From: Streptobacillus canis
GTDB taxonomy: Bacteria; Fusobacteriota; Fusobacteriia; Fusobacteriales; Leptotrichiaceae
Direction of reading: 5' to 3'
Length of the DNA: 35,718 nt
Assembly: GCF_009733925.1 (NCBI RefSeq)
Contig: NZ_WOEI01000018.1
Coordinates: 1 to 35,718 of the forward strand
Part shown: positions 9,750 through 17,293 of the stretch, one piece after another
How the letters are laid out: every line of letters starts with the position of its first letter
Numbering within the stretch: position 1 is the stretch's first letter
The notes under the pieces: generated by a model
Told to the model about the DNA's origin: nothing
The model's input: only the letters and a program-made list of their open reading frames with translations
The model's database searches: none
Program-made: the position numbers and the translations under genes

Positions 9750-10049
9750 TTGGAAAAATTAAAAAAAAGATTACAAAAGTTTGTAAATGAAAGAGATTGG
9801 AATAAATTTCATACACCAGAAAATTTAGCTAAATCTATAATGATTGAAGGTGCTGAATTATTAGAAAATTTTCAATGGGGAGAAGTTTCATATAATAGTG
9901 AAAATGTAGAAGAAGAAATAGCGGATATAATGATTTATTGCATACATCTAACAAATACATTAGGTTTAGATCCTATTGAAATAATAAATAAAAAAATGGA
10001 TAAAAATGATAAAAGATTTAAAAAGGTGATAGAGGGTGAAAATAACTAA
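9750..10049 (+). CDS. MazG-like nucleotide pyrophosphohydrolase
   Basis: This small all-alpha NTP pyrophosphatase of the MazG/dCTPase group probably hydrolyses noncanonical or surplus (d)NTPs to the monophosphate and PPi. The 99-residue length fits single-domain members. The magnesium-binding motif is visible as E33-x-x-E36 (IEGAELLENFQW) and E56-x-x-D59 (EEEIADIMIY). The start is TTG at 9750, just after the stop of the transporter gene, with AAAGGG about 11 nt upstream. The 3' end overlaps the next gene by 14 nt. Substrate cannot be read from sequence. Confidence 0.82.
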   Translation: MEKLKKRLQKFVNERDWNKFHTPENLAKSIMIEGAELLENFQWGEVSYNSENVEEEIADIMIYCIHLTNTLGLDPIEIINKKMDKNDKRFKKVIEGENN

Positions 10050-10458
10050 AAAATATTTATTACTAATAGCAGGGATATTATGGTCAATTGCTGGATTTAA
10101 TATCTTAAAAATTGGATTAACTACAGGTATAAAATGGTCATCAATTGCAGTTTTATTAGCTTTAGTTATATTTTATTTATTTAATAAAAATATATTTTCA
10201 AAACTTGTAATAAAACATACTGCAAGAATTATGGGATATGTTGAGGAGAAAAAAGAATTTTATTTATTTTTTGATAAAAGTTCATATTTGATAATGATTT
10301 TTATGATGAGTTTTGGAATTGCTCTGAGAAAATTTAGTTTAGTTCCTTTATTTTTTATTCAGTTTTTTTATACTGGATTAGGTTGTGCTTTATTTTTAGC
10401 GGGTATTAGATTTATTAAAAATTATCTTGAAGTAAATAAAAAAAATGTTTCCAATTAG
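10036..10458 (+). CDS. conserved four-helix membrane protein of unknown function
   Basis: I do not recognise a function. The 140-residue product begins at a GTG (10036) inside the 3' end of the MazG-like gene with GATAGAGG before it. It has about four hydrophobic segments: residues 6-27 (LLLIAGILWSIAGF), 35-50, 82-98 (YLIMIFMMSFGIAL) and 103-127. A charged loop around 55-78 carries EEKKEFYLFFDK. The tryptophan-glycine-rich first helix and the GLGCALFLAGIRF segment look like a conserved but uncharacterised membrane family. Its stop codon lies in the loop of the following terminator. Confidence 0.7.
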   Translation: MKITKKYLLLIAGILWSIAGFNILKIGLTTGIKWSSIAVLLALVIFYLFNKNIFSKLVIKHTARIMGYVEEKKEFYLFFDKSSYLIMIFMMSFGIALRKFSLVPLFFIQFFYTGLGCALFLAGIRFIKNYLEVNKKNVSN

Positions 10459-10472
10459 GAAACATTTTTTTT
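10438..10472. terminator. bidirectional terminator between converging genes
   Basis: A run of A leads into ATGTTTCC (10445-10452), loop AATTA, and GGAAACAT (10458-10465) followed by T7. Including the A/T arms the stem is up to 15 bp. It serves the plus-strand gene ending at 10458, whose TAG stop spans the end of the loop and the start of the right arm, and nadV on the minus strand, whose stop codon is two bases beyond. Confidence 0.9.
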
Positions 10473-10473
10473 G

Positions 10474-11901
10474 TTATATTCTAGAATTTAAATGATCCGG
10501 TGTAAAAAATAGATTAGCATTATTTCTAACTTCTTCTAGGGTATATTCTTTTAAAATTTCACCGTTTTCATAAACAAGATTTAAAATAGAGTTTGGATGA
10601 TAATTATTTTCATCTAAATGTGAAATTTTTATAGTTTGTATTTCACCATTTTCTTTTTGTATTAAATCAAGTCTACCTTTTTTACTTACTTTACCTTTAT
10701 CAGTAATTGGATCTTTATAAACATCTACTAATTTATCGTTAATTTTTACACAACTACATTTCATTGCAAATTTATGCGTATCTCTATTAATACTTGATTG
10801 TTTATTTCCTTGAAGTAAAGAGCCACCACAACCAAAAGCTATGTTTTCTGCTGAGTACCCATTATCTTTTACAGATTTTAAGATATCCCACACATTATCT
10901 TCGTAAATTCCATCTCCTTGAATAATTCTAATGTTATTTAATACTTTATAACCTTTAGAATTAATTGTAACACCAAACTTTTCTTCTACAATTTTTAAAG
11001 TAAATAAAATATTTGTAATAGGGTCTCCACTATCTGGTCTTAAAACAACTAGACCATCTCTACTAAGTATATCTTCTTTAAGTTCTTTAGAGAAGATATT
11101 TTCAATTGCGTTATAGTAATTATAACTATCACTAACAATAGAAACAAGTCCTGTAGGGAATTTTTTTATCATATTTTTATATGCATCTTTTTCATGATTT
11201 CTTGTCCAAGAAGTCATTGTACTATGTTCTGATGCAGGGATAGAATAACCAGCCATATCTGCATTATAATATTTTCTACCAAAAATTAGTGATTTTAGTG
11301 TATCAGTACCTTTGAAGTTTGTTAGATGAGCTAAACCTCCAAGACCAGCACTTTCTTCGCTTGAAACGCCTCTATATCCAAAATCATGAAGTTTAAAATC
11401 AATTTCACTATCTACATTATCTGAAGTTTGATTTAAGTAGTATAAAATAATTTGTTTAATTTTGTAAGAATATGTTGCAACTGTAATAGGGTACCATACT
11501 TTTAAAAGTAAAGTTTCAAACCAACTTACTACCCAAGGAACTTTACTGTCTGTAGATTCAACAGTAACAAGAACATTGTGATTTTTGATTATTGCACCTT
11601 CAGGTAAAGCTCTTATTCTTAAAGGTAGTTTACCATCAAGTTCTTTAACAATGTATTCCCAACCTTCTCTATTAAAGGGTAATCCGTGCATAGTTAATAT
11701 TTCTTCAGCTTCATCAACCATTTCCATTGTAGCTCTTTTTGTTAAATATTTTTTCAAATAATATTGTAATCCAAAGAATTTTGTATATCCATATAATCCG
11801 CCACGACTTTCAATATAGTCATGAATATATGTAGTGTTTTCTGGATATTGTAAAAAATGTGATGCTTTATATGAATCTGTCATTAAGATTAAATTTTCCA
11901 T
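10474..11901 (-). CDS. nadV: nicotinamide phosphoribosyltransferase
   Basis: The enzyme converts nicotinamide plus PRPP into nicotinamide mononucleotide, giving a direct NAD salvage route without nicotinamidase. The 475 residues resemble human NAMPT throughout: TDSYKASHFLQYP near the start, the block HDFGYRGVSSEESAG, the catalytic-histidine block PASEHSTMTSW, the phosphate-binding VSDSYNYYNA and LRPDSGDP, and FGCGGSLLQ. These identify NadV/NAMPT rather than the nicotinate enzyme PncB. A strong AAGGAGGAAAATA precedes the ATG on the minus strand. It lies 11 bp after the ClC gene and ends at a bidirectional terminator. Confidence 0.93.
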   Translation of the reverse strand: MENLILMTDSYKASHFLQYPENTTYIHDYIESRGGLYGYTKFFGLQYYLKKYLTKRATMEMVDEAEEILTMHGLPFNREGWEYIVKELDGKLPLRIRALPEGAIIKNHNVLVTVESTDSKVPWVVSWFETLLLKVWYPITVATYSYKIKQIILYYLNQTSDNVDSEIDFKLHDFGYRGVSSEESAGLGGLAHLTNFKGTDTLKSLIFGRKYYNADMAGYSIPASEHSTMTSWTRNHEKDAYKNMIKKFPTGLVSIVSDSYNYYNAIENIFSKELKEDILSRDGLVVLRPDSGDPITNILFTLKIVEEKFGVTINSKGYKVLNNIRIIQGDGIYEDNVWDILKSVKDNGYSAENIAFGCGGSLLQGNKQSSINRDTHKFAMKCSCVKINDKLVDVYKDPITDKGKVSKKGRLDLIQKENGEIQTIKISHLDENNYHPNSILNLVYENGEILKEYTLEEVRNNANLFFTPDHLNSRI

Positions 11902-11912
11902 TATTTTCCTCC

Positions 11913-13529
11913 TTATATACTGTGAATATCAATATTTTCAGTTGTCATTTCAGATAATTTTGACATATATCTTTTTGAAGTGTTTTCATCAGTTAAAAGT
12001 ATTAATATGTCTGAATCTTTTAATATTGTGTCACCTTTAGGAATAAATTGTGAGCTACCCGCTCTTTCTATACCGATTATAAGTAAGTTTTGTGGCCATT
12101 CAATGTCTCTAATCATTTTATTTGAAAGACTTGAATCAGACATTACTGGTATTTTAATAGTTACAATTTTTTCATTTTTTTCCAAATGTTGTGCTTCTTC
12201 ATCATGCTTTTTAAACATATTTTCAAATAATTCTTCATATACAGAATTATGTTTTAATAATTCAGAAAATGCATATGTAACAGCAGCAGTAATAACTAAA
12301 GAAAATAAGTTAGAGAAATTTCCACTCATTTCTAAAATTAATATAATTCCAGTTATTGGAGTTCTAACAACTGCTGTAAAGTATGATGTCATTGCTATTA
12401 AAACAAATAATGTAATATATTCTTCTGAAAAATTAAATGTATTTACTAAGAATAGACCATATATTTTTCCGACTAAAGCTCCTATTACAAGTAGAGGTAA
12501 GAAAATACCTCCAGGAGCACCAGTAGAGTAAGATAACATTGTAAAGAAGAATTTTCCAACCAATATTACACCAAGTAGTCTAAAAGTAGTAGTGTAATCT
12601 AATAAATGTTCAATTATATGATGTCCACCACCTGTAATGTCTGGTAAAAAATATATTACAAGTAGTGAGAATAGTGCAACAATTGATAATTTAGTATAAC
12701 CACTTAATTTGATACTTGAATAAACATCTTTAAATTTTATAATATAGTAATTAAATACTGAAGCAAGTAATACCATAATAAAAGATAATATTGATACAAG
12801 TATTAAATGTAAAAGAATTTCTTTTAGTTCAAAATTAACAGGTGATATAAAACTAAATGATTCAAATGATAATTTAGTACCTAATATAAATTTTGAAACT
12901 AAATTTGAAAATAAAGATGCTATTAAAACACATATTAATAAAATAGGAGAAAAGAATTTATGTAATTCTTCAATTGCAAAAATTGCTCCAGCAAGAGGAG
13001 CATTAAAAGCAGCGGCTAAACCAGCACTTGCTCCACATGTTATTAAATATTTTTTTTCAACTTCTGTTCTTTGACTTATCTCATTTACTCCTTCACCAAT
13101 TAGAGATCCTAAATGTATTGAAGGTCCCTCTCTACCTAGTGAAAAACCAATGAATATGGCTAATAGTCCAGAGAAAAATTTAGTAAATAATTCTGGAAAC
13201 CAATTAAATTTTACCTTTTTTTGAATTAATCCCATAACTTGTGGGATACCACTACCTGAAATAAGTGGATATTTATTTAATGTAAATTGTATTATACAAG
13301 CAATAACAACAAATCCAACCATGATTAGTGGAAGACGTAAATTAATGTGTTCACCTATTAGGCTATTTCTAAATAAAGTGATTTTACCTAATAATAGGGT
13401 ATATGCTGATACAACTACACCAGTTATTATTCCAGTTAATAGAGAATAAAATATTAACTTTAAACGTATTTTTCTGGAATGAAAATCTATGAAAGATTTA
13501 ATTGTCTCAAATATTCCGTCCTTTTTCAT
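11913..13529 (-). CDS. ClC-family H+/Cl- exchange transporter with C-terminal TrkA-C domain
   Basis: This inner-membrane chloride transporter has the three ClC selectivity motifs: GSGIP (92-96), GREGP (132-136, gating Glu134) and a GxFxP-like GGIFLP. The intracellular proton glutamate is also present (FNAPLAGAIFAIEE, Glu188, 54 residues after the gating one, against 55 in E. coli ClcA). Serine in GSGIP points to chloride rather than fluoride or nitrate. These features predict an antiporter, not a channel. The last ~75 residues form a TrkA-C/RCK-C ligand-binding domain (VMSDSSLSNKMIRDIEWPQ, then GDTILKDSDILILL), a known architecture in bacterial ClCs. The Shine-Dalgarno AGAAAGG lies only 7 nt from the ATG, and the 3' end of ssrA is 23 nt upstream, leaving no room for a separate promoter. 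Confidence 0.92.
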   Translation of the reverse strand: MKKDGIFETIKSFIDFHSRKIRLKLIFYSLLTGIITGVVVSAYTLLLGKITLFRNSLIGEHINLRLPLIMVGFVVIACIIQFTLNKYPLISGSGIPQVMGLIQKKVKFNWFPELFTKFFSGLLAIFIGFSLGREGPSIHLGSLIGEGVNEISQRTEVEKKYLITCGASAGLAAAFNAPLAGAIFAIEELHKFFSPILLICVLIASLFSNLVSKFILGTKLSFESFSFISPVNFELKEILLHLILVSILSFIMVLLASVFNYYIIKFKDVYSSIKLSGYTKLSIVALFSLLVIYFLPDITGGGHHIIEHLLDYTTTFRLLGVILVGKFFFTMLSYSTGAPGGIFLPLLVIGALVGKIYGLFLVNTFNFSEEYITLFVLIAMTSYFTAVVRTPITGIILILEMSGNFSNLFSLVITAAVTYAFSELLKHNSVYEELFENMFKKHDEEAQHLEKNEKIVTIKIPVMSDSSLSNKMIRDIEWPQNLLIIGIERAGSSQFIPKGDTILKDSDILILLTDENTSKRYMSKLSEMTTENIDIHSI

Positions 13530-13552
13530 AAAAATACCTTTCTAAAAAAAAA

Positions 13553-13891
13553 TGGTGGAAGTGACGAGAATCGAACTCGTGTCCAACATAAAAACTAAGC
13601 AAAATATTCTACAAGTTTAGTTTATTTAAATTTTTAACAAATAAATACTAAATAAACAAAATTTTATTTGCGAGATTATATAATTTCCTCACTAAACATA
13701 ATCATATTAATAAGTAAGCCATTAAAATGACGTTACTAATTGTATAATGGCACTACAAGTAATAACGTTAGCTGAACTACGCAGCTAAAGATAAATTGTT
13801 TTTTCCAATTATTTTTTGTGGTGTTTAAAGAGTATACCATCTCTACTTGCTAATTAAGCCCTTTTTATACTGTCAAAACCAAAACACTCCC
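13553..13891 (-). ncRNA. ssrA: transfer-messenger RNA (tmRNA)
   Basis: Read on the minus strand, the 5' end GGGAGTG pairs with CACTTCC just before the terminal ACCA, forming the tRNA-like acceptor stem. The T-arm (ACGAG TTCGATT CTCGT) and the 5' TGGTTTTGACAG region match the alanine-tRNA-like domain of tmRNA. A short reading frame follows, with a stop in the expected place, and the rest holds pseudoknot-like segments such as the TAACGTTATTAC and AGTAACGT regions. The size of 339 nt is typical. The RNA rescues stalled ribosomes with SmpB and tags the nascent protein for ClpXP. CCA is genome-encoded. Nine T follow the 3' end. Confidence 0.95.
13777..13806 (-). other. tmRNA tag-peptide reading frame (GKNNLSLAA)
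   Basis: The frame reads Gly-Lys-Asn-Asn-Leu-Ser-Leu-Ala-Ala then TAG, so the added tag would be Ala from charged tmRNA followed by GKNNLSLAA. The terminal LAA is the ClpX recognition signature, and Asn-Asn resembles the SspB-binding part of other tags. I took GGA as the resume codon because of the tag length usual for bacteria; the codon just before it (ATT) cannot be excluded. Confidence 0.85.
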
Positions 13892-13903
13892 ACATATGTA
13901 ATA

Positions 13904-13933
13904 ATTATAGCATATTTATTTAAATTATTTCAA
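13904..13933 (-). promoter_or_regulatory. sigma-70 promoter of ssrA
   Basis: On the minus strand TTGAAA (13928-13933) is followed by an 18-bp spacer and TATAAT (13904-13909), extended to TGCTATAAT. Initiation about 7 nt downstream would leave a short 5' leader of around six bases, consistent with RNase P trimming to 13891. The -35 box touches the stop codon of the upstream gene. Confidence 0.82.
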
Positions 13934-14794
13934 TTATAAATTATCTTTAAAATCAATTCTATCAATAGTATTGAATATCTTTATTGATTCTAAATTTGTT
14001 AAACCAAGCATAAAAATTGAAGAATTAATGTCTTCAATGATTTTTTTCTTATTGTTATATTGGAACAGAATTGTGTATTTTTTTATCATTTTATATTTAT
14101 TTAAAAGTATTGCAAGTACAAAAGCATCAATTTGATATTTGTATTTTAAAGTATTGTTTGCTAATTCATTTATTATATTAAAAGCTTTAATATATTTTTT
14201 CATTAATATATTTAAGATAAACTCATTTTTTTGTACATTTTCATTACTTTTATCAAAATATTTTTTTGCATTTTTATGTAATGAATTCATTAATAGAGTA
14301 TTTTTTAAATGATAGTTAGAAAAAATTCTATTATATAATGCATTAAGATATATTTCATCATTTTTTTTTGGAGCAATTTTTGAAGCATGAAAATCACATA
14401 AGTAGAATTTTTTATTTTGAAATAGTATATTAGATATTTCTACATTAAATAAATCTTCTAATTTTTTTGATGAAATAATTTTTTCAATTTCAGAAAGATC
14501 ATTTTCATAATTTTCTGGTTTATATACATGTAGCGAAAAAAATAATTGAACAATGTATTGTAAATTTTTTTCGATTATTTTATTGTATGTTAAAAACTTT
14601 AACAGTTTTATCTTTTTTTCTGTTAAATTATATTTATCGTAAATATTAATTAATTCAGATACAATAAATATTTTGATTTCGTCATCATCTACTTCAATAC
14701 TTTTGTCTATTAAATCTAATGAAATTTTTTCAATTGTTTGATCATATATTATTAATTCAAGAGTATTCATAAATTCTTCTACTTCTTTTTTCAT
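13934..14794 (-). CDS. hypothetical protein, helical, unknown function
   Basis: I do not recognise this protein. From the ATG at 14794 (preceded by AGGTGG) it has 286 residues, no signal peptide and no membrane segment. It is rich in Lys, Asn, Ile and Leu and looks almost wholly alpha-helical, with repeated helix-turn-helix units such as KYFDKSNENVQKNEFILN that recall TPR-like tandem helices; this is an impression from spacing, not a domain hit. The frame can be extended 15 codons upstream, but that region is the promoter. It stands alone on the minus strand directly ahead of ssrA, with no terminator between them, so readthrough into ssrA is possible. Confidence 0.65.
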   Translation of the reverse strand: MKKEVEEFMNTLELIIYDQTIEKISLDLIDKSIEVDDDEIKIFIVSELINIYDKYNLTEKKIKLLKFLTYNKIIEKNLQYIVQLFFSLHVYKPENYENDLSEIEKIISSKKLEDLFNVEISNILFQNKKFYLCDFHASKIAPKKNDEIYLNALYNRIFSNYHLKNTLLMNSLHKNAKKYFDKSNENVQKNEFILNILMKKYIKAFNIINELANNTLKYKYQIDAFVLAILLNKYKMIKKYTILFQYNNKKKIIEDINSSIFMLGLTNLESIKIFNTIDRIDFKDNL

Positions 14795-14810
14795 ATTCCA
14801 CCTCAATAAA

Positions 14811-14839
14811 AGTATACATTCAAGAATTAATATTGTCAA
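14811..14839 (-). promoter_or_regulatory. sigma-70 promoter of the helical hypothetical gene
   Basis: On the minus strand a consensus TTGACA (14834-14839), an exact 17-bp spacer and TATACT (14811-14816) stand 17 nt from the start codon at 14794. The transcript leader would be very short, but still contains the AGGTGG site. Confidence 0.85.
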
Positions 14840-14900
14840 TATATGGAAAAAAATGTAATAATGTGATAATATATATGAAACAAATAAAAAAAGGAGAATT

Positions 14901-15365
14901 ATGTTATTGAAATATTTTTATATTTTCATTATTTCTGCAACTCCATTTATAGAGTTAAGAGGTGCAATTCCATCATCTCAATTAATGGGATTACCACTTA
15001 TACCATCTATACTTATTTCTGTTTTTGGAAATATTTTACCAATACCATTTGTATATTTTTTTGCAAAAAAAATATTGGACTGGGGTAAAGGTAAAAAATA
15101 TATAGGAAAAACTTTCACATATATTTTGAAAAAAGGACATCAAGCAGGAGAAAAAATATTATTAAAGAGTGGTAATGGATTTTTCTTGGCACTTCTATTG
15201 TTTGTTGCAATTCCATTTCCAGGAACAGGAGCATATAGTGGGATACTAGCAGCTTCGCTACTAGATATAGACTTTAAAAAGAGTGCTACAGCAGTAACTT
15301 TGGGAATCATAGTTGCAGGAATAATTATGACAATGTTAACTACGTTTTTTAAAATCGCAATATAG
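14901..15365 (+). CDS. small multi-drug export family membrane protein (COG2426/PF06695 type)
   Basis: This is an integral membrane protein of the family named Sm_multidrug_ex, whose true substrate is not established. The 154 residues contain the family hallmark near the N-terminus, PFIELRGAIP (16-25), then GNILPIPFVYFFAKKILDW, a second hallmark AIPFPGTGAYSG, and a final helix GIIVAGIIMTMLTTFF. About four to five hydrophobic segments are visible. AAGGAG precedes the ATG. The gene is divergent from the helical hypothetical; a weak extended -10 (TGTGATAAT, 14862-14870) may drive it. A terminator follows at once, so it is monocistronic. Confidence 0.87.
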   Translation: MLLKYFYIFIISATPFIELRGAIPSSQLMGLPLIPSILISVFGNILPIPFVYFFAKKILDWGKGKKYIGKTFTYILKKGHQAGEKILLKSGNGFFLALLLFVAIPFPGTGAYSGILAASLLDIDFKKSATAVTLGIIVAGIIMTMLTTFFKIAI

Positions 15366-15369
15366 TTTA

Positions 15370-15407
15370 AACCTTATAAATCCTAGAATTTATTAGGTTT
15401 TTTTTAT
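15370..15407 (+). terminator. rho-independent terminator
   Basis: AACCTTATAAAT (15370-15381) and ATTTATTAGGTT (15388-15399) pair with one mismatch around a six-base loop, followed by a T-rich tail. It separates the membrane-protein gene from the accessory operon. Confidence 0.83.
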
Positions 15408-15445
15408 TTTGTGGAATAAATTTAAAAAAATATTTAACTTATCTA

Positions 15446-15474
15446 TTGACATATTTATAAAATAAGGTTATATT
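15446..15474 (+). promoter_or_regulatory. sigma-70 promoter of the spike/effector operon
   Basis: TTGACA (15446-15451), an exact 17-bp spacer and TATATT (15469-15474). Transcription should begin near 15481, so the in-frame ATG at 15475 cannot be the translation start; the next ATG at 15499 is. It is the only clear promoter I see for the seven genes that follow. Confidence 0.85.
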
Positions 15475-15498
15475 ATGAGTAAGAAAAGCGAGGTGAAA

Positions 15499-16632
15499 AT
15501 GAGGGGGATATTTAAGGGTAATAATAAAACAGAAAATTTTGAAGCTGTTGAAGAAGTTATTGAGGAAAAAAAAGACATAAGAATAGAAATTATAAATAAT
15601 ATACTTTGTGAATTTGATAACAAGAATAAAAAGTTTGAAAAAAATTTTGAAAATGATTATAAAAATTTTATCCAAGATAGAGATAATTTAGAAATAAATT
15701 TTTTAGTTTCAAATAAGACTAGAGAAGGATTTTATTCAATGTTAGAAAAATATGAATATGAAGAAAATATTGAATTTATTTCTGCAGCCTATTTAGAAAT
15801 TGATATAGATAAAAGGGATTTAATTGAAAAAAGATTATTTGTTGGGCAAGTAGAAAAAGAAGGAATAATTTCAGAGTTTAAGTTTAAGTTAGTAAAAGAT
15901 GAGAGATATAAAGGAGAAGTAGATATACTTCAAAATATAGCTCAACTAAATAATTTATATATAAATTATTTACCTTTACATTTATTTGAACGATTTTATC
16001 ATATAAAAATTATTTCAATTACAGGGAATTTAAATTTGTATGATTTGAAATTTGATAATGAAATAAAAATAAGTTTTGATTTTGAAGAATTTACAGAAAA
16101 TGTTAAAGTTAATTATCAGTTATATTGGAATATTGAAAAAGTAAATTTTTTTGCAACAAAAAAAATTATACCAACAGAAAAAAATATATATTTTGAATAT
16201 TTATTTGAATTGGATTCTAATTTTAGATTCTTAGTAGTAGATAAAGAAAAAAATATATATGGAATAATAAATACGGGAGAGTTTTTAAAAGTGTGGACTT
16301 TAAATTCTAATTATAAATTATGGAATTTATATAAAATCAGTAATTTAAAAGAAGAGGTGATGTATTCAAATAAAATTGAAATTGGATATTTAAAAGTGTT
16401 AAATGAGGAATGTATTAAAAACATAATTTTGTCAAATACTATGTTTAAAGAAAGTGTTTTGAATTATGAAATATATTTTGAAAAAAATATTCAAGGGGAG
16501 GAGGTAACAAATTTAGGGATTTTCTTTAAGAATAATTTTTATGCACCAAATGATATTTTAAGATATTTGGGTGAAATTTTAAAAGAGATTTTTCCTAGAA
16601 AAAGATTTAAATTATGTCAAAAGGAGTATTAG
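15499..16632 (+). CDS. unrecognised protein, first gene of the spike/effector operon
   Basis: I do not recognise a family. The start is the ATG at 15499, with GAGGTG at 15490-15495; the longer frame from 15475 begins inside the promoter. The product is 377 residues, acidic and lysine-rich, without signal peptide or membrane segment. Residues 10-60 are highly charged; the middle alternates short beta-like and helical stretches (for example VNYQLYWNIEKVNFFATKK), and the C-terminus ends in FPRKRFKLC. Position at the head of an operon with VgrG- and PAAR-like genes suggests a structural or baseplate/chaperone role for the same system, but this is inference by location only. It overlaps the next gene by 19 nt. 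Confidence 0.6.
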   Translation: MRGIFKGNNKTENFEAVEEVIEEKKDIRIEIINNILCEFDNKNKKFEKNFENDYKNFIQDRDNLEINFLVSNKTREGFYSMLEKYEYEENIEFISAAYLEIDIDKRDLIEKRLFVGQVEKEGIISEFKFKLVKDERYKGEVDILQNIAQLNNLYINYLPLHLFERFYHIKIISITGNLNLYDLKFDNEIKISFDFEEFTENVKVNYQLYWNIEKVNFFATKKIIPTEKNIYFEYLFELDSNFRFLVVDKEKNIYGIINTGEFLKVWTLNSNYKLWNLYKISNLKEEVMYSNKIEIGYLKVLNEECIKNIILSNTMFKESVLNYEIYFEKNIQGEEVTNLGIFFKNNFYAPNDILRYLGEILKEIFPRKRFKLCQKEY

Positions 16633-17279
16633 AAAGAAAAATTCCATATTTCTATAATTTTACGTGGTTTGTACTATTTGATCATATAAAAAAATATGGA
16701 TTGTATGAAGGTTATTCAAAATTAATAAAAACATTAAAGACTGATAGTAGTTCATTTTTTTCGACAATGCAATTTGTATCAGCATATTTAAATGACTTTG
16801 ACAAATATCTAGCGAGTTTAAATCCTGATTTTTATGATTTTGTTGATGTAAATGAACTTAGTGAGGATGAAAAAAATGTTGTATTTATTTTAGCAGCATC
16901 AATGGATCTAAGAGTAAATAAACCTATATTTGAACAAATATATGAATATATTATTAAAGATTTGAATTTAAAAGGCGAGTATAAGGAAATAATTGCAAAA
17001 TATATTTTAAAATATAAAATAACTAAAAATATAGATTATGTATTAAAGAATATGATAGATGAAGTATTTCCTAAAAATATACTTTATAAGAATCTTGATA
17101 AAAATAAAAATGTTCTATATGTTACAGATAGATTTAATTCTGAGAAAAATAGATTTATAAAAACAATTGAAAAATATTTTTTAGAAAACGATGACAAAAT
17201 AAAAGTATATTGGGGTAAACATTTTACTGTTTTAGATCATAGAAGCATTTCAAAAATAGAAAAAAATACATTATTTTAG
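16614..17279 (+). CDS. unrecognised protein, second gene of the spike/effector operon
   Basis: The family is not recognised. The ATG at 16614 lies inside the 3' end of the previous gene and lacks a good Shine-Dalgarno, so translation is probably coupled to it; an AAAGGAG at 16618-16624 has no usable start at proper distance. The 221 residues begin with an aromatic-rich segment (PYFYNFTWFVLFDHIKKYG), continue through helices (about 30-145), and end in an alpha/beta-like part with NVLYVTDRF and KVYWGKHFTVLD. There is no signal peptide. The strongly aromatic N-terminus and the gene position fit a baseplate or adaptor component, which remains a guess. Confidence 0.58.
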   Translation: MSKGVLERKIPYFYNFTWFVLFDHIKKYGLYEGYSKLIKTLKTDSSSFFSTMQFVSAYLNDFDKYLASLNPDFYDFVDVNELSEDEKNVVFILAASMDLRVNKPIFEQIYEYIIKDLNLKGEYKEIIAKYILKYKITKNIDYVLKNMIDEVFPKNILYKNLDKNKNVLYVTDRFNSEKNRFIKTIEKYFLENDDKIKVYWGKHFTVLDHRSISKIEKNTLF

Positions 17280-17293
17280 TAGGGAGGGATAAG

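Noticed and set aside
11980..12531. 183-codon plus-strand frame within the ClC gene
   Set aside because: It is antisense to a clearly conserved ClC coding sequence, has no ribosome site and the low-complexity look of a shadow frame.
13553..15445. tmRNA as the integration site of the accessory operon
   Set aside because: Islands using ssrA enter at its 3' end and duplicate it. Here the operon is on the 5' side, beyond two other genes, and no second copy of the ssrA 3' sequence or an integrase is visible.
15475..15498. Upstream in-frame ATG for the first gene of the accessory operon
   Set aside because: It lies right at the -10 box, upstream of the expected transcription start, so it would not be in the messenger; GAGGTG fits the ATG at 15499.
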